The translations under genes were made by a program, and so were the position numbers. Shown one piece after another: positions 62,937 to 64,000 of a DNA stretch of 64,000 nt; the stretch's first letter is position 1; the number at the start of each line of letters is the position of its first letter. Origin of the DNA: Pseudomonas putida (GTDB lineage: Bacteria; Pseudomonadota; Gammaproteobacteria; Pseudomonadales; Pseudomonadaceae); contig NZ_CP109603.1 of assembly GCF_025905425.1 (NCBI RefSeq), forward strand, positions 6,074,340-6,138,339, given 5' to 3'. The notes under the pieces were generated by a model, which searched no databases, was not told the origin of the DNA, and was given only the letters and a program-made list of their open reading frames with translations.

Positions 62937-62983
62937 GGCTCCATAGTCTTACTGGTACATCCGTTATCCAGTGCTATGGAGCC
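62937..62983 (+). promoter_or_regulatory. Nested stem-loop enclosing the msrP ribosome-binding site
   Basis: GGCTCCATAG (62937-62946) pairs perfectly with CTATGGAGCC (62974-62983). Inside, ACTGG (62951-62955) pairs with CCAGT (62968-62972). The 3' arm contains GGAG (62978-62981), the only Shine-Dalgarno candidate of msrP, six bases before its ATG. Folding would hide the ribosome-binding site. No T-run follows, so a terminator role for pssA is less likely. Confidence 0.65.
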
Positions 62984-62987
62984 GTCC

Positions 62988-64000
62988 ATGCTCATCAAGC
63001 TACCTAGATCGTCCGAGTGCAAGGCGTCGGAGATCACCCCCGAAGGCATCTATCTTTCTCGTCGCAGCATGCTCGGTGGTTCGTTGGCGGGCCTTGCCCT
63101 GGGCGCGCTGCCGAGCCTTGCGCGTGCGGCCGACCCCAGCCGCTATGCCGATGTCGAAGCGGGCGCCGCACCCGCCTGGTTCAGTGACAAACTTGCGGCC
63201 ACGCAATGGCAGGCGGTAACGGTCAAGGATGAGGCGATTACGCCCTTCAAGGATGCTACCCACTACAACAACTTCTATGAGTTCGGGCCTGACAAGGGCG
63301 ACCCGGCTGCCAATGGCGGCAGCTTGAAGACCGAGCCGTGGTCTGTGGTGATTGATGGCGAGGTCGGCAAGCCTGGGCGTTATGCCTTGGAAGACTTCGT
63401 CAAGCCCTACCAACTCGAAGAACGCATCTACCGATTGCGCTGTGTCGAGGCCTGGTCGATGGTCATCCCCTGGCTTGGTTTCCCGCTCGCGCAAGTATTG
63501 AAGCAGGTGGAGCCGACATCGAACGCGCGCTATGTGCGCTTCGAGACCTTGAACGACCCGCAGCATATGCCGGGGCAACGTTCAGGCTTCGCCTTGATCG
63601 ACTGGCCTTATAGAGAAGGGCTGCGACTGGATGAGGCGATGCACCCGTTGGCGATTCTGGCGGTGGGTATGTATGGCCGTGAGTTGGCCAACCAGAATGG
63701 TGCACCGTTGCGGTTGGTGGTGCCATGGAAGTACGGGTTCAAGAGCATCAAGTCGATCGTGCGGATCAGCCTGGTGGCCGAGCAGCCGCAAACCACCTGG
63801 GAGGGGCTGGCACCAGACGAGTATGGCTTCTATGCCAATGTTAACCCTGAGGTCGATCACCCTCGTTGGACCCAGGCGCGTGAGCGGCGTCTGCCAAGTG
63901 GTCTGTTCAGCCCCAATGTGCGGCAGACACAAATGTTCAATGGCTACGCCGATGAAGTGGCGTCGCTGTATGCCGGTCTCGACCTGCGGAAGAACTATTG
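62988..64000 (+). CDS. msrP: Protein-methionine-sulfoxide reductase catalytic subunit MsrP (last stop base outside window)
   Basis: 337 codons are complete ([20 protein letters not shown] at the start, [13 protein letters not shown] at the end); the last two bases are TG, so the stop is probably TGA ending at 64001. A twin-arginine signal ([12 protein letters not shown], Arg25-Arg26) exports the folded molybdoprotein. The molybdopterin-cysteine ligand is Cys152 in [14 protein letters not shown], and HMPGQRSG and [11 protein letters not shown] are family signatures. MsrP repairs oxidised methionines in periplasmic proteins with electrons from the haem membrane protein MsrQ, whose gene would be expected just downstream. 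Confidence 0.96.
   Translation, partial: MLIKLPRSSECKASEITPEGIYLSRRSMLGGSLAGLALGALPSLARAADPSRYADVEAGAAPAWFSDKLAATQWQAVTVKDEAITPFKDATHYNNFYEFGPDKGDPAANGGSLKTEPWSVVIDGEVGKPGRYALEDFVKPYQLEERIYRLRCVEAWSMVIPWLGFPLAQVLKQVEPTSNARYVRFETLNDPQHMPGQRSGFALIDWPYREGLRLDEAMHPLAILAVGMYGRELANQNGAPLRLVVPWKYGFKSIKSIVRISLVAEQPQTTWEGLAPDEYGFYANVNPEVDHPRWTQARERRLPSGLFSPNVRQTQMFNGYADEVASLYAGLDLRKNY

Overview
The window reads as a chromosomal core segment of a fluorescent Pseudomonas, most likely of the P. putida group. Pointers are the GC-rich third-position bias, Pseudomonas-type REP pairs built on GCGGGCAAGCCCGC, the cbrX-cbrA-cbrB-crcZ-pcnB cluster, a PrrF small RNA next to haem-uptake genes, and protein sequences I recognise as pseudomonad. 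No phage, plasmid, insertion sequence, CRISPR array or rRNA operon is visible. Nearly every gene is conserved. I did not find a convincing undescribed multi-gene system. The value beyond the gene list lies in RNA and promoter elements between the genes.

Layout. (1) 1-9.8 kb, plus strand: chaperone genes grpE (5' end cut)-dnaK-dnaJ, then dapB, carA-carB and greA. A near-consensus sigma-32 promoter overlaps the grpE stop codon. (2) 9.8-17.1 kb: a DUF4149 membrane protein, yhbY on the minus strand, rlmE, ftsH, folP, glmM, tpiA, secG, tRNA-Leu(GAG) and tRNA-fMet. (3) 17.0-26.1 kb: the rimP-nusA-infB-rbfA-truB-rpsO-pnp translation/RNA operon, apparently starting from a promoter in front of the initiator tRNA. 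A long stem-loop of the RNase III-site type precedes pnp. (4) 26.1-35.3 kb: a small BON-domain protein, a divergent ABM monooxygenase/VOC pair around a TTGTATACAA palindrome, then minus-strand DUF748, MpaB-like, acs and pgi. (5) 35.4-46.3 kb, minus strand: panB-panC, folK-pcnB, the carbon-catabolite control locus (crcZ with sigma-54 promoter and CbrB-type upstream sites, cbrB, cbrA, and the 58-residue cbrX), gluQRS and dksA. (6) 46.4-54.6 kb: an aminotransferase, sfsA, a single-domain Rieske protein, the Fur-box-preceded haem ABC transporter hmuTUV with a ChaN-like lipoprotein, PrrF with its own Fur box, a TfoX C-terminal protein and an APH/AAA fusion kinase. (7) 54.7-64.0 kb, plus strand: mrcB (PBP1B), a TPR lipoprotein, a YqcC-family protein, ilvB-ilvN-ilvC with a long leader, pssA, and msrP, which lacks only the last base of its stop codon.

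How the parts work together. CbrA/CbrB sense carbon/nitrogen status and use sigma-54 to drive CrcZ, which has six A-rich CA motifs and sequesters the Hfq/Crc repressor. A similar A-rich motif in the cbrX leader suggests feedback. Fur should repress both haem import and PrrF, joining iron acquisition with iron sparing in one convergent locus. Folate, pantothenate, pyrimidine/arginine and branched-chain amino acid synthesis are interleaved with translation, RNA decay and envelope genes, as is usual in pseudomonads.

Limits: all assignments come from reading the translations and motifs; no database search or folding program was run. Promoter, operator and leader calls are motif-based.
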